A DNA stretch of 64,000 nt from Paramarasmius palmivorus (taxonomy: Eukaryota > Basidiomycota > Agaricomycetes > Agaricales > Marasmiaceae), in NCBI GenBank assembly GCA_037176845.1, contig JAYKXP010000039.1, positions 124,001 to 188,000 of the forward strand. The letters are read 5' to 3'. A model generated the notes under the pieces. That model was not told the DNA's origin. It saw only the letters and a program-made list of their open reading frames with translations, and searched no databases. Of this stretch, positions 23,138-35,323 are shown piece by piece. Made by a program: the position numbers and the translations under genes. The stretch's first letter is position 1; each line of letters opens with the position of its first letter.

Positions 23138-26100
23138 ATGACCTCAACAGACCCATCACCCGCGGCCTCTATACATCCACCCAGTATTTTCATCGAAAAA
23201 TGTCTTTGGACTCGGTCTCGACTCAAATCCGAGCCACCTTCTTACCGATGGTCCTTTGATGACGACCACATATCGAGGGTAGAAGATACGATCAGCAATG
23301 CTTTCGCGTCGTCGGCCAGCGCTTTGGTATCTGATGACCCACACCCTGAAAAGGCAGTGTGCTTATTTGCTCCTTTCCATGGGGGAGCAACAATAATCGA
23401 TGCGATGGTCAAAGTAGTAGCACAAAAAGTCGGTGCAGACGTTTTGGTGCTAGACTCTCTGGATCTCGCAGCAGGGCGACATGGACCTTTGGGAGAAGGT
23501 GACAAAAATACTATCCCGTGATTATATTTTCGAGGCTCATAAGTCATTAAACAGGTGGAGTTTTCGTTGATTCTGTCTATAAAAGCCTTCCCCTCAGCGA
23601 TCTCTCACAAACTCAAGATATCCAGCGCGCTTTCGATACTGTCGTCCGGGCAGGCGTTGAGTCCCAAGAGGATCTTACACGCCGTATAGTTTACTTAAGA
23701 GACTTCAGCTCAATTCAACGTGCTTCTATCCCAGTGATGATTTTCCTACTACGAGCTATGGAGGCCTTGCGCACCACTCATTCCGCGATTATTGTGCTCG
23801 GAGGCTCGCTCCCACTTGGAAATTGCGGTAACCCAGACGAGTCTAGCCATGTGGGACCAATTTGCACCTTTACCTGGAAGCAACGCGAACGAGCAGAAGG
23901 AGACGAACTGAAGGAATCCGAGTTCAAGCTAGAAAGCAAGGTCCTTAGGAGAGACGATCTACCTTTGGACAATCTCGCTTCCACCTTTTTCGCCCCCATT
24001 TTCACACAAAGTGCAGTCTCTGCTCGTGATGACCAGGATGACTCCACAAGCTCCGACAGTGACAGCGACGACTCCAGCAGCTCCGGCGACGGGAATCGCA
24101 AAATCGAAAGCGACGCAGGGCAATCCCTCGATTTGCCTGTATGTGAAGGGGAAGGTGGAACAGAAGTTCATAGCAGACCATCGTGGTGGGAACAACGGGC
24201 GAAGTCCTTGGTGACACCGGAATCGTGCATTTGTGTCCGCCCGACAGACATCTGCTCGGAGTATCAACGGGAATCCCTGGACGAACGTGTGTCTGCGGTG
24301 AACAGAACACTTCTCGCTCTCTCACTCGCGCAAAAATCTGTCTGTATAACAGATGGTATCAATGCTACTGAATTGGTCAATAAAAGGTGCGCATTTGACT
24401 ACACATCGAGTTAGCCGTGCCCTGACAGACATTGTAGTCGGTCGGCGCTGTCAAGCTCCAAAGGGGGCGTGATAGAGTACTCGATCTTGCACCCGTCATT
24501 CGTAAACAAGATACTAGGTGTTATTATTCGTGAAAGGCCATCATCTGATAGTCTTATCGAAATTCCTGCATCCGAATTCAAGGTGGTCTTCTACAAAGAG
24601 GTCGACCAAAGCGCCTCAGGTTCGAAATCAACCCAGAGCCACAATTCGACCTCGAAGTCATCTGCAAATTTCGCTCGTTCTGATCCAGTCATAGAAAAGG
24701 TGCGCAAGAGTGGGGATCTCTCCAGCTATGAACGACAGATGTTACATTGCATCGTGGAAACCAGTGCGTCCACATCTATTCTAAATCGTAACTGACATTA
24801 ATACCTTTACAATAGGAGATTTATCTACTTCGTTTACCGATGTTATCCTGGATGACAAGATCAAACAAGGCCTTCGTTCCATCGTTTCTTTACCTCTACT
24901 ATATCCCCACCACTTCAGTTCTGGGATACTCGCACGAGAAGCAATTTCTGGAGCTCTTCTCTATGGCCCTCCAGGAACCGGTAAAACAATGGTCTGCCGT
25001 GCGCTGGCATGCGAAAGCGGTGCTAGAATGCTCCTCATCAAGCCTAGCGACATCCTTGAAAAGTATGTCGGCGAGTCTGAAAAGCTTGCCGAAGCTGTCT
25101 TTGTGAGTAGCGCCACAAAATGAGTGGGATCATACTAAAAACAGTACTTTGTTAGCGACTCGCTTATCGTCTAGCCCCTTGTGTTGTTTTCATTGATGAG
25201 GTGGATGCGATCTTTGGTACTCGCTCAAGTTGTGGGCCAAGAGTGCTTGTTTCCATGGTGTGTTACTGTCGTCTGATTTCACATTGTAGCATGTACTGAA
25301 TTATTTCTTCAGCTCACTGAATTCATGCAAGTAAGTCATGCCTCGTCTAATTAATGGATCCCATTTGAGCTAACATATGTTCCAGGCAATGGACGGTTTG
25401 ACATCCGGCGCTAGCACTAGCAGCAAGGACAAGGGTGTTGTCGTTGTGGCTGCCACGAACCGGGTGAGTTCAGTGTTGGGTCATCGAAGAACTCGAGTGT
25501 AACTTTCATCCATTTTTAGCCATATGATATCGATCAAGCCATTCTGCGCCGGCTCCCTTGTCGCATGCTCGTCGATTTACCCGAAGAACGTGAACGAGAG
25601 GGTAGGCATCGTCATTTTTTTCTAGTCAGTATCGTCATTGAAGGATTACAGAAATACTCAGGATGCATCTCAACGGCGAAGAGCTGGACGGGGTGGACTT
25701 GAAGCGCATCGCCGCCAAAGCAAAGGGTTATTCTGGTTCTGATCTCAAGAGTAAGTGATTGCCCTGGGCGTTTCGCTATTTTATCACTGAAGAGCCCTCA
25801 GATTTGTGTGTTGCCGCTGCCTTAGCAGCCGTCAAAGAGTCCATCGGGGATGCTATCTTCCAACCTACCAAATCCGCGGGCGAAGAGTCAAGCTTGTCGG
25901 GGGCCACGAAACGAGGCTCGACTGGAAATGGGGTTGGTCTTTCCAAAGATGACAAAACCTCGACTCAACAAGAGCCCTTACGAGTCATCAAAATGGACCA
26001 TTTCCGCTGTGCCTTTACCCAAGTCTCAGCCTCCTCGAGCCCCAGCAGCAGTTCGTCATTGTACGACTGGCACAAGAAATATGGGTCTAATGCGGAGGAT

Positions 26101-26181
26101 CTAGTGAAAGGTGGTAGAAGGGCAAAGTCCCCCGCGCGACGACTATGGGGGAGACTCACTTCCAAGATTTCGCGAAATTGA
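23138..26181 (+). CDS. AAA ATPase of the Msp1/spastin (meiotic) clade
   Basis: The long N-terminal half is lineage-specific, with an acidic Ser/Asp run (about 24025-24110; SSDSDSDDSSSSGDG). The AAA module spans about 24830-25840. It begins with SFTDVILDDKIKQGLRSIVS, then Walker [17 protein letters not shown], the pore loop KPSDILEKYVGESEK, Walker B APCVVFIDEVDAIFG, then EFMQAMDGLTSG, sensor VVVAATNRPYDID and the arginine fingers AILRRLPCRML. The lid contains GYSGSDLKNLCVAAALAAVK. This clade includes Msp1/ATAD1, which extracts mislocalised tail-anchored proteins from the mitochondrial outer membrane and peroxisomes, and related large fungal ATPases. The long N-terminus lacks an obvious single N-terminal helix, so the site is uncertain. 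A Cys replaces the usual Arg after RRLP. Introns number about eight; exon boundaries in 24410-24830 are approximate. Stop 26179-26181. Confidence 0.88.
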
Positions 26182-27449
26182 TTGATTGATTTCGGAGCAC
26201 TTATACCCATGGTTCATTTTTTCTTCAAGTTTTCATAGGCAACTGTTGGTTGCAACGCGAGTGTAAGGGAGCTGTAGAGTTGCTCGTTGGGGGATACCAA
26301 TTCGAATAATTCATATCGTCTATAGTCGCACATCACACGACTGTAATTGTCATCTTCTCTTCTATACACTACGCTGTCGTGTGTACTCTGGTCCTTTCCT
26401 GATCCCATACCTCTCAAGTCGCTATAAAGCCTTCTGAAGTGTTAGCAGCGTAACAGGGAGCAGAACTATTTCGTTACAGTAGATGAGGCAGAGCTGAGTC
26501 GGTGCGCCGGTATTCACTATTCAAAGAACCTGACGAGTATACAAGGCGGGGTGTAGAGTTTCCTGGCAGCCCGGGGTCTCCAACGTTGAGCAGGTTCGGA
26601 GAATAGCCGTAACATGAGATCATGATGTTGTACGCTTCTGCAGCTGTAGTACAGTGTTCTATTAAACATTGAAACACAAACACTGGACCGACCACCAACG
26701 AGATCTTTCTAGCCAAGCCTGCTCCTTCAATCCATAAAGCAGCGTAGAGCCCAGAGTAGATACAGTGCAGGGTCCCAGAAAGGCTGAGTAATGCTGGAGT
26801 CGTTTTGGAGGCTTGGCCTGGGCAAAGGGATATTGAGTTAAATTCGTTTTGTTCGTCCGTACTAGTCAGCATTCTGAAATATACAAGATTCACATGTAGA
26901 GCTTGGACACAGGAAAATAGTGATGAGGAATTAAACTGAAGTCGCCCGTGAAAGTGTAACGGCAAGTATATATAAGACTTTCCCAAGCCGCCTGTTATTT
27001 CTCTGAATTTCATTCCTCTCTGATCTCCCTCCTCTACAGCTTTTTTGACTTCAATCTCTGTCGTGGTCAAGGGACTCATCCACTGGCAGCACGCTAACCT
27101 CGCTAGTCTTAGCAGGCCGACATCGGAATAGCGCAAGAATAGCGCCCAATAGTTGCTGAACGGAGACTAGTGGAAACGGTGTCAAAGCTTCCATTGGACC
27201 TTGATTGATATTACCGCCAAGATACGGCAATTAATGCGAAACTTTATTCAGGCAGCTGGGATGAAAAAAAAGCTGTGGGATACTCCGCACAAATACAGTA
27301 TAAATACCACAGGGTACCGGGGAACTTAAAGTGATGATGAATTTGGGCCAGGTACATACTTGTAGAGGGATGGGGTTGAGTGATACGGTCACCAGTGAGT
27401 CTGCCGATTTTTGTCCCTTTCTAATGCTTGACTGTGCTAAACAGCTCCG
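26182..27449. other. intergenic region with one open 220-codon reverse frame
   Basis: 26474-27136 (-) is open for 220 codons, starting at a TTG; the first ATG gives MSPLTTTEIEVKKAVEEG. It has mixed hydrophobic stretches (LLSLSGTLHCIYSGLYAALW; SLVVGPVFVFQCLI) but no recognisable domain, splice signals or regulatory sequence. One such frame is only marginally unlikely by chance in 64 kb, so I treat it as a weak candidate gene. Confidence 0.22.
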
Positions 27450-28851
27450 ATGAATTCGCCACCCCTCGAGCTCGTATATCAAATCATTGATATTGTCGCA
27501 AAGGACAGCTCTATCTCTATACTCAATAATTGCTCTCTGGTATCCCGAGCATGGTGCCAGTATACTCGACCCCATATCTTTCGATGCATCACCATCTCTC
27601 GCTCCGATACAGGCTGTAAAAACTGGGTTAGAAGGCTGAAAGAGGCACCCCATCTCATACCTTTAATCACGCAAGTCCTTCTGGTCGACAATAGTAAACA
27701 AGGGCAGTCCGCATGGAGTGTTGGACCAGCACAAGAGGTTGCGCAGATGTTGGCCCACGTTCACACACTCTCAATTCGAGACTTCGATGATTCAGCCGGG
27801 GATTTCGTAGACCACCACCGTGCTTTTATCAGCAATCTTCCAAAGATACAGGCTCTCAACCTCTATCACATCCAGCTCGAAAGTGCGGAACAATTATTCC
27901 CCTTCCTATCCATAATGCCGGCCAGCATTTCCTATCTATCACTCCGTAACGTTGGGTGCCATTTGCCATACGACTATTGGGAGATTCAACCTATCTGCGA
28001 TGCAGGTTCGATTTCGGATCATTTGCCTTCGTCAGGGGACCCTTGGCGTTTACGCAGCTTGACTTTGTCGAGCACCGAACTGCGAAAGGATGTATTCTCG
28101 TGGCTTCTTAGCCCTGCTTTCCACCTGTCGGGTTTAGAATCCCTGTCTTTGGTAGCAGGATTCCAGGACGACGCCAGAGTGCACCTTGACCGCAATATCA
28201 CCGCTTTAATGGACCACTTTGTGGCGACTATTGGCTCGTCACTTTGTAACCTAACCCTCGGAGTACGCGGTGAAGGATTATGCGATAATCTTCATATTGG
28301 TGCGTCCTATTTCCGTTCTCGCCTATATCATGAACCCTGAAACTTCTAGTCAAGCTTATTTCACATCTACCTCTGTATTACCACAACTCGCATCCCTCGA
28401 GACGTTGACGCTCGTTTCTGAACACCGGAGAGGCCTTAATGCTAGGCGCGCTTTGACACTTGCGAACAAGCTATTGCCCTCTCTACACGCGTCAAGATTA
28501 AAGGAGATAGCGCTAGTCATTGACTTTGACGTTCGATCTGCTTCGGACATCCAGGCGTTTAGCGCATTGCCCTGGCACATCCTAGACAAGAACATCGCCG
28601 CTTTCACGCTTCAAAAGGTGCTGGTCATCGTTGAGATCAACAATTCTATTGCTACCACCAACTACAACGAAGAAGTGGTGGCCATCGTGGAAGATGCCAT
28701 GCCTTGTGCCCACTGCCAACATATCCTGAATGTCGATGCTCGGGAGGTCCGTAACATGTTCATTTTCACGAAAGCTGCTAATTCAAGTGTTCGCGATCTA
28801 CAGTATCCTCATGAACGCAAAGCACTCCACCACCAATGGGTTGAACACTAG
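27450..28851 (+). CDS. F-box-like/LRR-type protein, tandem copy 1
   Basis: A two-exon gene of about 445 residues. The N-terminus has the fungal F-box-like pattern: PPLELVYQIIDIVAKDSS, NNCSLVSRAWCQYTRPHIF. Such proteins usually bind Skp1 and recruit substrates to SCF ubiquitin ligases. The remainder has irregular leucine-rich units (PKIQALNLYHIQLESAEQLF; WRLRSLTLSSTELRKDVFSW; LETLTLVSEH) as expected for the substrate-binding arm. The intron (about 28299-28360, GTGCGT...CAAG) joins CDNLHI to AYFTSTSVLPQL. The paralogue at 29571 has the same order and the same intron position, showing tandem duplication. Start ATG 27450; stop 28849-28851. Weak alternative: an LRR protein without functional Skp1 binding. 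Confidence 0.76.
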
Positions 28852-28899
28852 GTGATCGCATGTCACTCGAAAAACCAAACGTGTCCTTCCAACTAGCAA

Positions 28900-29379
28900 T
28901 CACCAGTGGCAGCGCCAACTATTCGGACCTGGAAATTGAGAAGGAAATCGATGCGAAAAGGAAAGAGGAAAACACGTATTCAATGCACTGGATATGTGGA
29001 ATTTCTCTGTCCAAACACACGTGTTTTGCGTTGATGGTTACACGTGCTTCCCGGAGCATCAAAGAGCATTTTTCCTGCTCCGGAAAACACAGACGCCCAG
29101 AAACATGGTCTTTAACGCTGCTGGAAATATGGTATTTCCAGCTCTTTGTCTTACTCAGCGTAGGAAATATGGCTTTTCATGGCCTTTGTCTTTTCCAGCA
29201 CTGGAAATATGCTTTTTCACGGCCCTGAAAGCACGTGAATAACAAGAGGCAAAGGACCATCTTTCGAGCCCGAAAAGGCCACAAATTAGTGATACTTTAA
29301 GCTCAATTTTCACCTTCCTTTCCGCTGTAATTTCCTCTAGAATTTCCTTGTCCGAATAAGCGGGGCTGCCACTGGTGAA
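28900..29379. repeat. inverted-repeat element with central tandem repeats
   Basis: The left arm from 28900 (TCACCAGTGGCAGC) and the reverse complement of the right arm ending at about 29379 are clearly related over about 200 nt. Both contain ATTCGGAC...GGAAATT..GAGGAAAT followed by a purine-rich stretch, and both translate to similar strings (TSGSANYSDLEIEKEI vs TSGSPAYSDKEILEEI). The arms are diverged, roughly three-quarters identical by eye. The centre (about 29120-29225) holds about three copies of a 45-50 nt unit built on CTGGAAATATGG...CTTTGTCTT..CCAGC. It sits exactly between the two F-box paralogues. The structure is compatible with a decayed MITE or an inverted duplication; I could not recognise target-site duplications. 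Confidence 0.65.
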
Positions 29380-29570
29380 TACCTGTACATTTTGCAACAC
29401 TAATAATAATTCCGTTGGTATGACGTTCCGTGGGTGGGATGATATACGTCCACATGTCAGGATCACGCTGACTTTTAGCCCGACCTTGATAAGAATGTCT
29501 CACATCCCAGCGATATGTTTAGGTGACCGCTACCCGCCCTTTCCGCGATACCCTCACTACCCTCACTACC

Positions 29571-31062
29571 ATGGAACCACTCACTCCTGAGAGAGGGAAG
29601 CTACCACCGGAACTCATTTCTCATATACTCAAGTTTCTCTCACAAGATACTCCCGACACTCTCCAAAACTGCGCACTCGTCTCGTGGACGTGGTGTAATT
29701 CCGCCAGACCTCTCATATTCCGGAGCATCAGTATCAATACTGGTGCACTACCCTGTCAAACATGGGTATCGAGATTTCGTTCTGCACCACGTATCGCGTC
29801 GCTGGTAATACACCTTTCCTTGAGCGGCGTCTATCACCACTTTCCAGGGAGCCACTCCGAGCCGAAATGGAGCATAGCCGACGCACAGAACTTGGCGAAG
29901 GAACTGGCCCATATCCAGGCTCTTACTATCACAAACGACACGTTGGATGAAGATGGCCCATATCACGTATTCCTCAGGCACCTCCACGGTCTACAAAAAC
30001 TCACATTGTTTTATATCGAGCTCGAAAGCCCGGAGCATCTCTTCAGCTTGATGGCATGCGCAAAAACTGCGAGAAATCTTTCCGAGTTGTCAATGCTATA
30101 CGTTGGATCACACCAGGGGCCTGCCTTTGCGTTGTTCCAGTTGCTCCCTATTCCCAGCTACATGTTTGGTTTCGGTGATGCACCAATCATCCAATATCAT
30201 GGACCCCCGTTGTGGTCTCTTCGGAGACTCACGATCTCAAGCACAGAAATCCGAAAGGATGTTTTGTCGATGTTGACCAGCTCAATGTTTGACTATTCAT
30301 GTTTCGTATCGCTGACTCTCGAATCGGCAATCGAGCCACTATTTCGCGATCATGGTGCCGACCCGATGGTGAGAGATCTCTTTGAGACGCTCATCGCCGT
30401 TACTGGCCCAGCTATGCGATGCTTGACGCTAGGAGTGAGCAATGGCGGTGAACGTTCGGGTAACGACAATCTCCATCTCTGTGCGTCTTCAACTATCTCT
30501 GCCTTGAATCAGAGGACTTACACGTCGGTTTATAGCATACATCATCTCTGCCTCATTGCTTAAGCACCTCAAGCCATTAGTGAGGTTAGTGCTTCGTTCA
30601 GGAGGTCTTTCCGGCGGACTTTTGCCTGCGTCTGCGCTTGCAGTGGCAAGCAGGCTTTTCCCTACTCTTCAAGGACACGAGTTGCATCTCGAGGAAATTG
30701 CCATTGTAATAGACGTTGGACGTTTCGATGAGCCATGTGAAATGATCCTCAATCATCTGAGGACGCTACAGGGCTGGCAGATATTCGACGACCGCTTGGA
30801 AAGCACAGTCAAAATGCTGCCAAACTTTCGCAGACTGCTCTTCGTCATCTCAGTCGGGAACGGCAAGCCGCTCGACAACGAAATCAGTGCAATTATCAGA
30901 AATGCTTTACCAAAAGCCAATGCTCGAAAGTCATTGGAAGTCCATGTGGAAGTACCGGTATCCCACTCCTGTCTATTGTTTCCGCTTGTTGTTGAGCAAC
31001 ATTTACAGGGCCCTGGGGTACGCACTGTAATTAAAGGCCTATCGCAATACGAGAGTGGATGA
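29571..31062 (+). CDS. F-box-like/LRR-type protein, tandem copy 2
   Basis: Paralogue of the gene at 27450 (both about 450-480 residues). The F-box-like start is KLPPELISHILKFLSQDTPD, QNCALVSWTWCNSARPLIF. LRR-like units follow: LQKLTLFYIELESPEHLFSL, WSLRRLTISSTEIRKDVLSM, MRCLTLGVSNGG. Shared signatures with copy 1 include LTxSSTExRKDV, the LTLGV...DNLH ending of exon 1 and the intron position; here the intron (about 30480-30538, GTGCGT...TATAG) joins NLHL to SYIISASLLKHLKPL. The encoded role, as an SCF substrate adaptor, is inferred from family behaviour. Start ATG 29571; stop 31060-31062. The gene ends 84 nt before the converging DUF6533 gene. Confidence 0.78.
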
Positions 31063-31145
31063 TTGAGAACATTTGATATAATGGATACAGATGTTCATGT
31101 GTACGACCTGAATTTGACGCTCTATACGCTACCATTGAGCACGCT

Positions 31146-32904
31146 TCACCGAATCTCCTCGTGAATAGCTTCATCCATTGAGTGTGTCGTTCGTGGTATG
31201 GGCAATCGCTCCGAACCGTCTAGTGACATCTGTGTAGTGAATTCCACGCCAGACTCAGTATTATACACGGAACAGCTTGGGTTGGTGATATCTCGTGGAA
31301 CCTGTGAATCCGCCAAATGCTAGAGAAGGAATGTTCAGCTCTCTCAAGAGTTATGAAGATTACGAGCTACATACAAGTACAATGCGCGTTGACATCATAC
31401 TGTGCAACACGGCTTGTAAGCTGCGGGCGGATGACTGTCAGTAACGAATACTCTCAGCAGAGACCGATCGAAGCTCACTCTGCAGCGCCATTCCTTAGCT
31501 GGGGTGCCTGAGTACCTGTTAGTACATCGAGCTCGCCGGATCAGTGTGGGCAACGCACCCCAGACTGTAATACAATTCCGATGTTCATAAATCCCAAGAC
31601 TACGAATGACTTTCAACTTTTGCTATATTGTGTTGTTGGGAAAATTCATATACCTAACATGAACGAAAAATACATCACACCTGTCGTACGATGCTTCAGA
31701 TCAAGACGAATGGAGAGTAGCGAATAGACTGACCGTCCCGCCAGAGAGTATCCAATAAAGGTGCTCGCATAGTCTCCGGAATCCCTTTTCGCCATTTCAT
31801 TATTCGTATCAACGAGAGTGTCAAAGTGACTAGTAAATCGTCAAGAGTCGCAATAAACACATTCATCCAATGACTGACCTGCTTCATACAGGATCGTGAG
31901 GATGTACGGAATGACGAAGGCTTGTTGCATGTCGCCAATGGTTACATTGCAGATATCGATTAATTCTTGAGATATTAACGGTTGAACTAAAGTATGTTCA
32001 GAACGAGGGCAACTTCAGTGTAGCATTCCAACATACTTCGATTAGTTGTGATGCCGAGACCGATGATAACAGCGGCTGGGATTAGAGCAGCCTTGAAATG
32101 ATTCAGCACATGGAGCGGTAAATTTGCTTTAGGTTACATACCAAGGTGAACCCGGAGAGGATGAAAAGGATTCTTCGGTTTTTACCCCATATTGCCCAAG
32201 TCCGAACGGCTACGATGACTATGGTGGATCAACATGACGGTACTGTGCCGTTATTATAGGCCTGAGCATACATTCGGAAGAGACGATGGTGACGAGTCGT
32301 AACACTGAACAGTCAATGAGCAAACTATAATGCTAATACAGTTTCAGTGAGTACTCGCCTAGATTCACGCTATCGAGCATGGCTGACTTTGCCTAAGCCG
32401 TCGAAGTTAGTGCCTGAGGGCAAAGCGTAAACACAAGGAGACTGACTGGTAGAAGTGAAACCGCAACACAAGCAATCCCGCCGTAGAGTCGTGCGATGAG
32501 GAATGATACGGTACTTAGTGTGACACGTCCCGGCCACCAGAAGAAAGCCGCCTGTCATTTTAGAGTTACCCATATTGTCAACGCAGTTTAAAGCCCTGAT
32601 CGACAAACCTCTTTGTAAACTGTCAAGGTATAGTCGAAGAACTAGATACTAATTAGTAACAGTCCGGGAACTAATAGAACTTGCACTCACAAATAAACTA
32701 CAGCTTGCATCTGGTACGAGATTAAAATGTTTTTCTTTTTTCATTTTGATAAGATTAATATCACGACCTACAACGGAGACTCTAAAGATCGGGAGCATTA
32801 GAGCAGGCTCGGTCGAGACAAGAGTTACTCACGTCACCCAGCCGTCCATTTCTTATGCAAGTATCCAATAACTGTTGTTCCTTATCCGTCAGGAGGCTTT
32901 CCAT
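31146..32904 (-). CDS. DUF6533-type seven-helix membrane protein, copy A
   Basis: Exons joined by eye give MESLLTDKEQQLLDTCIRNG, then DASCSLF|FFDYTLTVYKE, then AAFFWWPGRVTLSTVSFLIA. This is the DUF6533 signature (YDY-L-E-W-W-sl-t--F---RY) of mushroom-specific membrane proteins. Later come VIPYILTILYEA, TLSLIRIMKWRKGIPE, APLLDTLWRDG and VMYFSFM. The C-terminus reads SLQAVLHSMMSTRIVL, and a 54-nt intron (GTATGT...TCTAG) leads to HLADSQVPRDITNPSCSVYN and a tail ending HEEIR. Without that intron the frame would stop early at 31360. Function is unknown; a receptor-like sensor is often guessed. Start ATG 32902-32904; stop 31146-31148. The copy at 33580 is directly upstream in the same orientation. 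At least nine introns; exons in 31900-32400 are uncertain. Confidence 0.78.
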
Positions 32905-33579
32905 GTTTCGACTCTCGAGGGGTTTTCAACGCCGAAGCTGGGCAAAAGAGGTCCGTCGTTGGAAGGATGATGTTACCGCGTTTGCTGATTCGAACACCAG
33001 TGCCTCATATACGACGCCAAGTGATCATGAGGAAGGAAGATGAATGGATAGTGTTGCCCGTTTTTGCGAGTCATGACTATTGCCTGGTCTGCATTCGGTC
33101 TGCACTCGATAGAACATGATGGGATCAACTGATCATGAAGAGCCGTTCCAGTTGACATTGACAGTTTGACAGGCCAGGGTGGTCTATGATGCGAGACTGA
33201 TAATCAGAACAGCGGAGGAAACTGAAGTTATGAGTTGGCGACTGGAGTTAGCGAGGGTAATTTGGTGAAGTATATGCTGGTGTGACGGTGAAGGAGGAAG
33301 GAAACCAATTGCATGATAACTTTCAGTAAGCTTAAGTAAGCACTGGGTGCCAAAAGAACTATCGGCATTACTCGCATTTTCGGCAGTGCTATGATACAGT
33401 CTTTAGTGCAATAATGCTGTTGAATACTATATACTGTACGTTGTGCATAGACCAATGACCTGGTGCCCACAACTACTGCTGTGATAGAACGGCTTACCCT
33501 GCGATATATATCATCGCTACCAAGCGGACCCTGTGTGATTTCCAGGCGGATTTCCAGGAACACCCAAGGCCTGCCTGGC
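32905..33579. other. spacer between DUF6533 copies A and B
   Basis: It contains the promoter of copy A and 3' sequence of copy B. The reverse frame 33228-33563 has no supporting features, and I see no repeats or TATA consensus. Confidence 0.35.
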
Positions 33580-35323
33580 CTAGTCCATTATAATGGCTGA
33601 AGACGAAGACACCACCGCAGAGGTCCAGGAAATGGGTAAGCGCTCCGAACTTCTCGTCGGCGTGCTGAATTCAACCTCAGAGATGTAAACCGAAGCGCCT
33701 GAGGTGTTGATTTCCTTGGGGATGCGCGATTGTGCAAGGTGCTGCGAACATTCGTCGTGATCAACGGAGAGCACGGGAAGTTAGAGCTATAATAGCGTAC
33801 CAGGATCATTCTATTTGATAGAATGCTATGAAACACCATCTGCAACCTGTCACTGAGATTGAGCATCTTTTCATAATCCTTATAGCGTTAGACTTGCTGT
33901 GCTCCTCCCTGAAGTAGTTGAGGCTGCCGAATTGTTAGGGCCAAATAGCGAATCAAAAGGGAGACTTCTCACAGATGCGTTGAGTACGAGACCTATATTA
34001 ACGAATCCTAGAACTACGTAGTTCTCAGTGGGACATCGTCAAAAAAATACAGCTGGTTCAAACCTAGAATCCAACTAAAATAAATAACACCTAAGATTTA
34101 GGCGACATAAGTGAGTTGGGTGAATGAGTCCAAAGGAAACTCCGTACCATCACGCCACAGGGTGTCCAAAAATGGCGCGCGCATTTCGTTCGGTATGCTC
34201 TTGCGCCACCTTGAGATCTTCAGAATAGACAAAGCTAGCATAACTTGAAGTTCGTAGTCAAAGAGAATCATGTTCCAGTCGATATAATCGCATACCCGAC
34301 TCGTACAGTATTGCAAGAATGTATGGCACAATATATGCGTTTTTGATCGCACTGACCATCACCACACAATCAGAGATTGTGCCAAACTCCGGGGGTAATG
34401 CAGATGTGGCTAGATATCATAAGAACGTTCAGGTCGAGTGAGACAGTCAGAACCAAACATGCATACTTTCTCTCGTTGTGAGGTCCTTTAGTACAATGAA
34501 TATCGAGGTTACCATACAAGCCTAAATGGCTGATGTTAGCGGTAGAGCCTAGCGAGGATCTTAGACTAATCAACTCACCGTTGCCAAGATGGCGAAGAAA
34601 ACTAGGATCATCTTGTTCCTCTCCCATATCGCCCACGTTCGTACGGTGACAATGACTGGCGTTGGAAGGTCAGCATCAGCGGTACAGTGTGTTGATATCT
34701 GGGTTCGTACACTCAGAGACGATTATCGAGGCGAATCGCAGAACTAGGAAGTTCGGTAAGCGCTTTACTACTTGTTCCCAGGGGCCAGAACAGAAGTACC
34801 CGTCGCGACCATGTCGATGTACGTGGTGTCAGCAGCTCCCTGATGGTCAGTTATGTCAGTTATGCCTTTGATCAATGAATGAGAGACGCACAGGAAGAAG
34901 TACGAGAACTACCGCAGCGAAAGCGGTGTATCGTGACAGGAACAAAGAAACCGTCCCAAGACTCGCCCGACCATGTTTCCGGAAGAACGAAATCTATATG
35001 CTACTGATCATTCAGCCGTTCGTTTCAAGTAGAATCGTTACCCACCTCGCTCGCCAGGTTCAGTATGTAGTCAAATAGCTAGTACAAGAGCATCAGTCAT
35101 CAGGAAATACGTAGCATTCGGAGAATACTTCTCACAAAAAGAGTTGTAGATGCATCTGGAGAAAAGTTTCGCTCTCGCATACAGTTTACAGCAAATGTGA
35201 TGAAACGTACATGAGATACTCTGCAAAGAGTCTAATGAGCGACAGTCTCGAGCAAACCAAAACATCACTCACTCGACCGCGCCGACCGTCAGACAAACAG
35301 TGTTCCAAGGGGCTCAAATCCAT
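33580..35323 (-). CDS. DUF6533-type seven-helix membrane protein, copy B
   Basis: Same architecture as copy A. The N-terminal exon is MDLSPLEHCLSDGRRGR. Then LFDYILNLASE joins, after removing GTGGGT...TATAG, to ISFFRKHGRASLGTVSLFLS and RYTAFAAVVLVLLP, the DUF6533 core. Further elements are AYIVPYILAILYES, ALSILKISRWRKSIPNEMRA and PFLDTLWRDG. The C-terminus has LQMVFHSILSNRMIL, an intron (GTACGC...CGCAG), then HLAQSRIPKEINTSGASVYI and SSERLPISW, ending AIIMD. It shares these last elements with copies A and C. The frame around the LWRDG to VLYF junction (about 34020-34140) has no clean continuation that I could find, so this copy may be impaired there. Start ATG 35321-35323 by alignment to copy A. 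Confidence 0.7.

Noticed and set aside
27999..28015. GGTTCGATTTC resembling a tRNA T-loop
   Set aside because: It lies inside the F-box-like gene and no cloverleaf can be formed around it.
31360..31362. Early stop suggesting truncation of DUF6533 copy A
   Set aside because: The stop lies in an intron; splicing gives a C-terminus matching the two paralogues.
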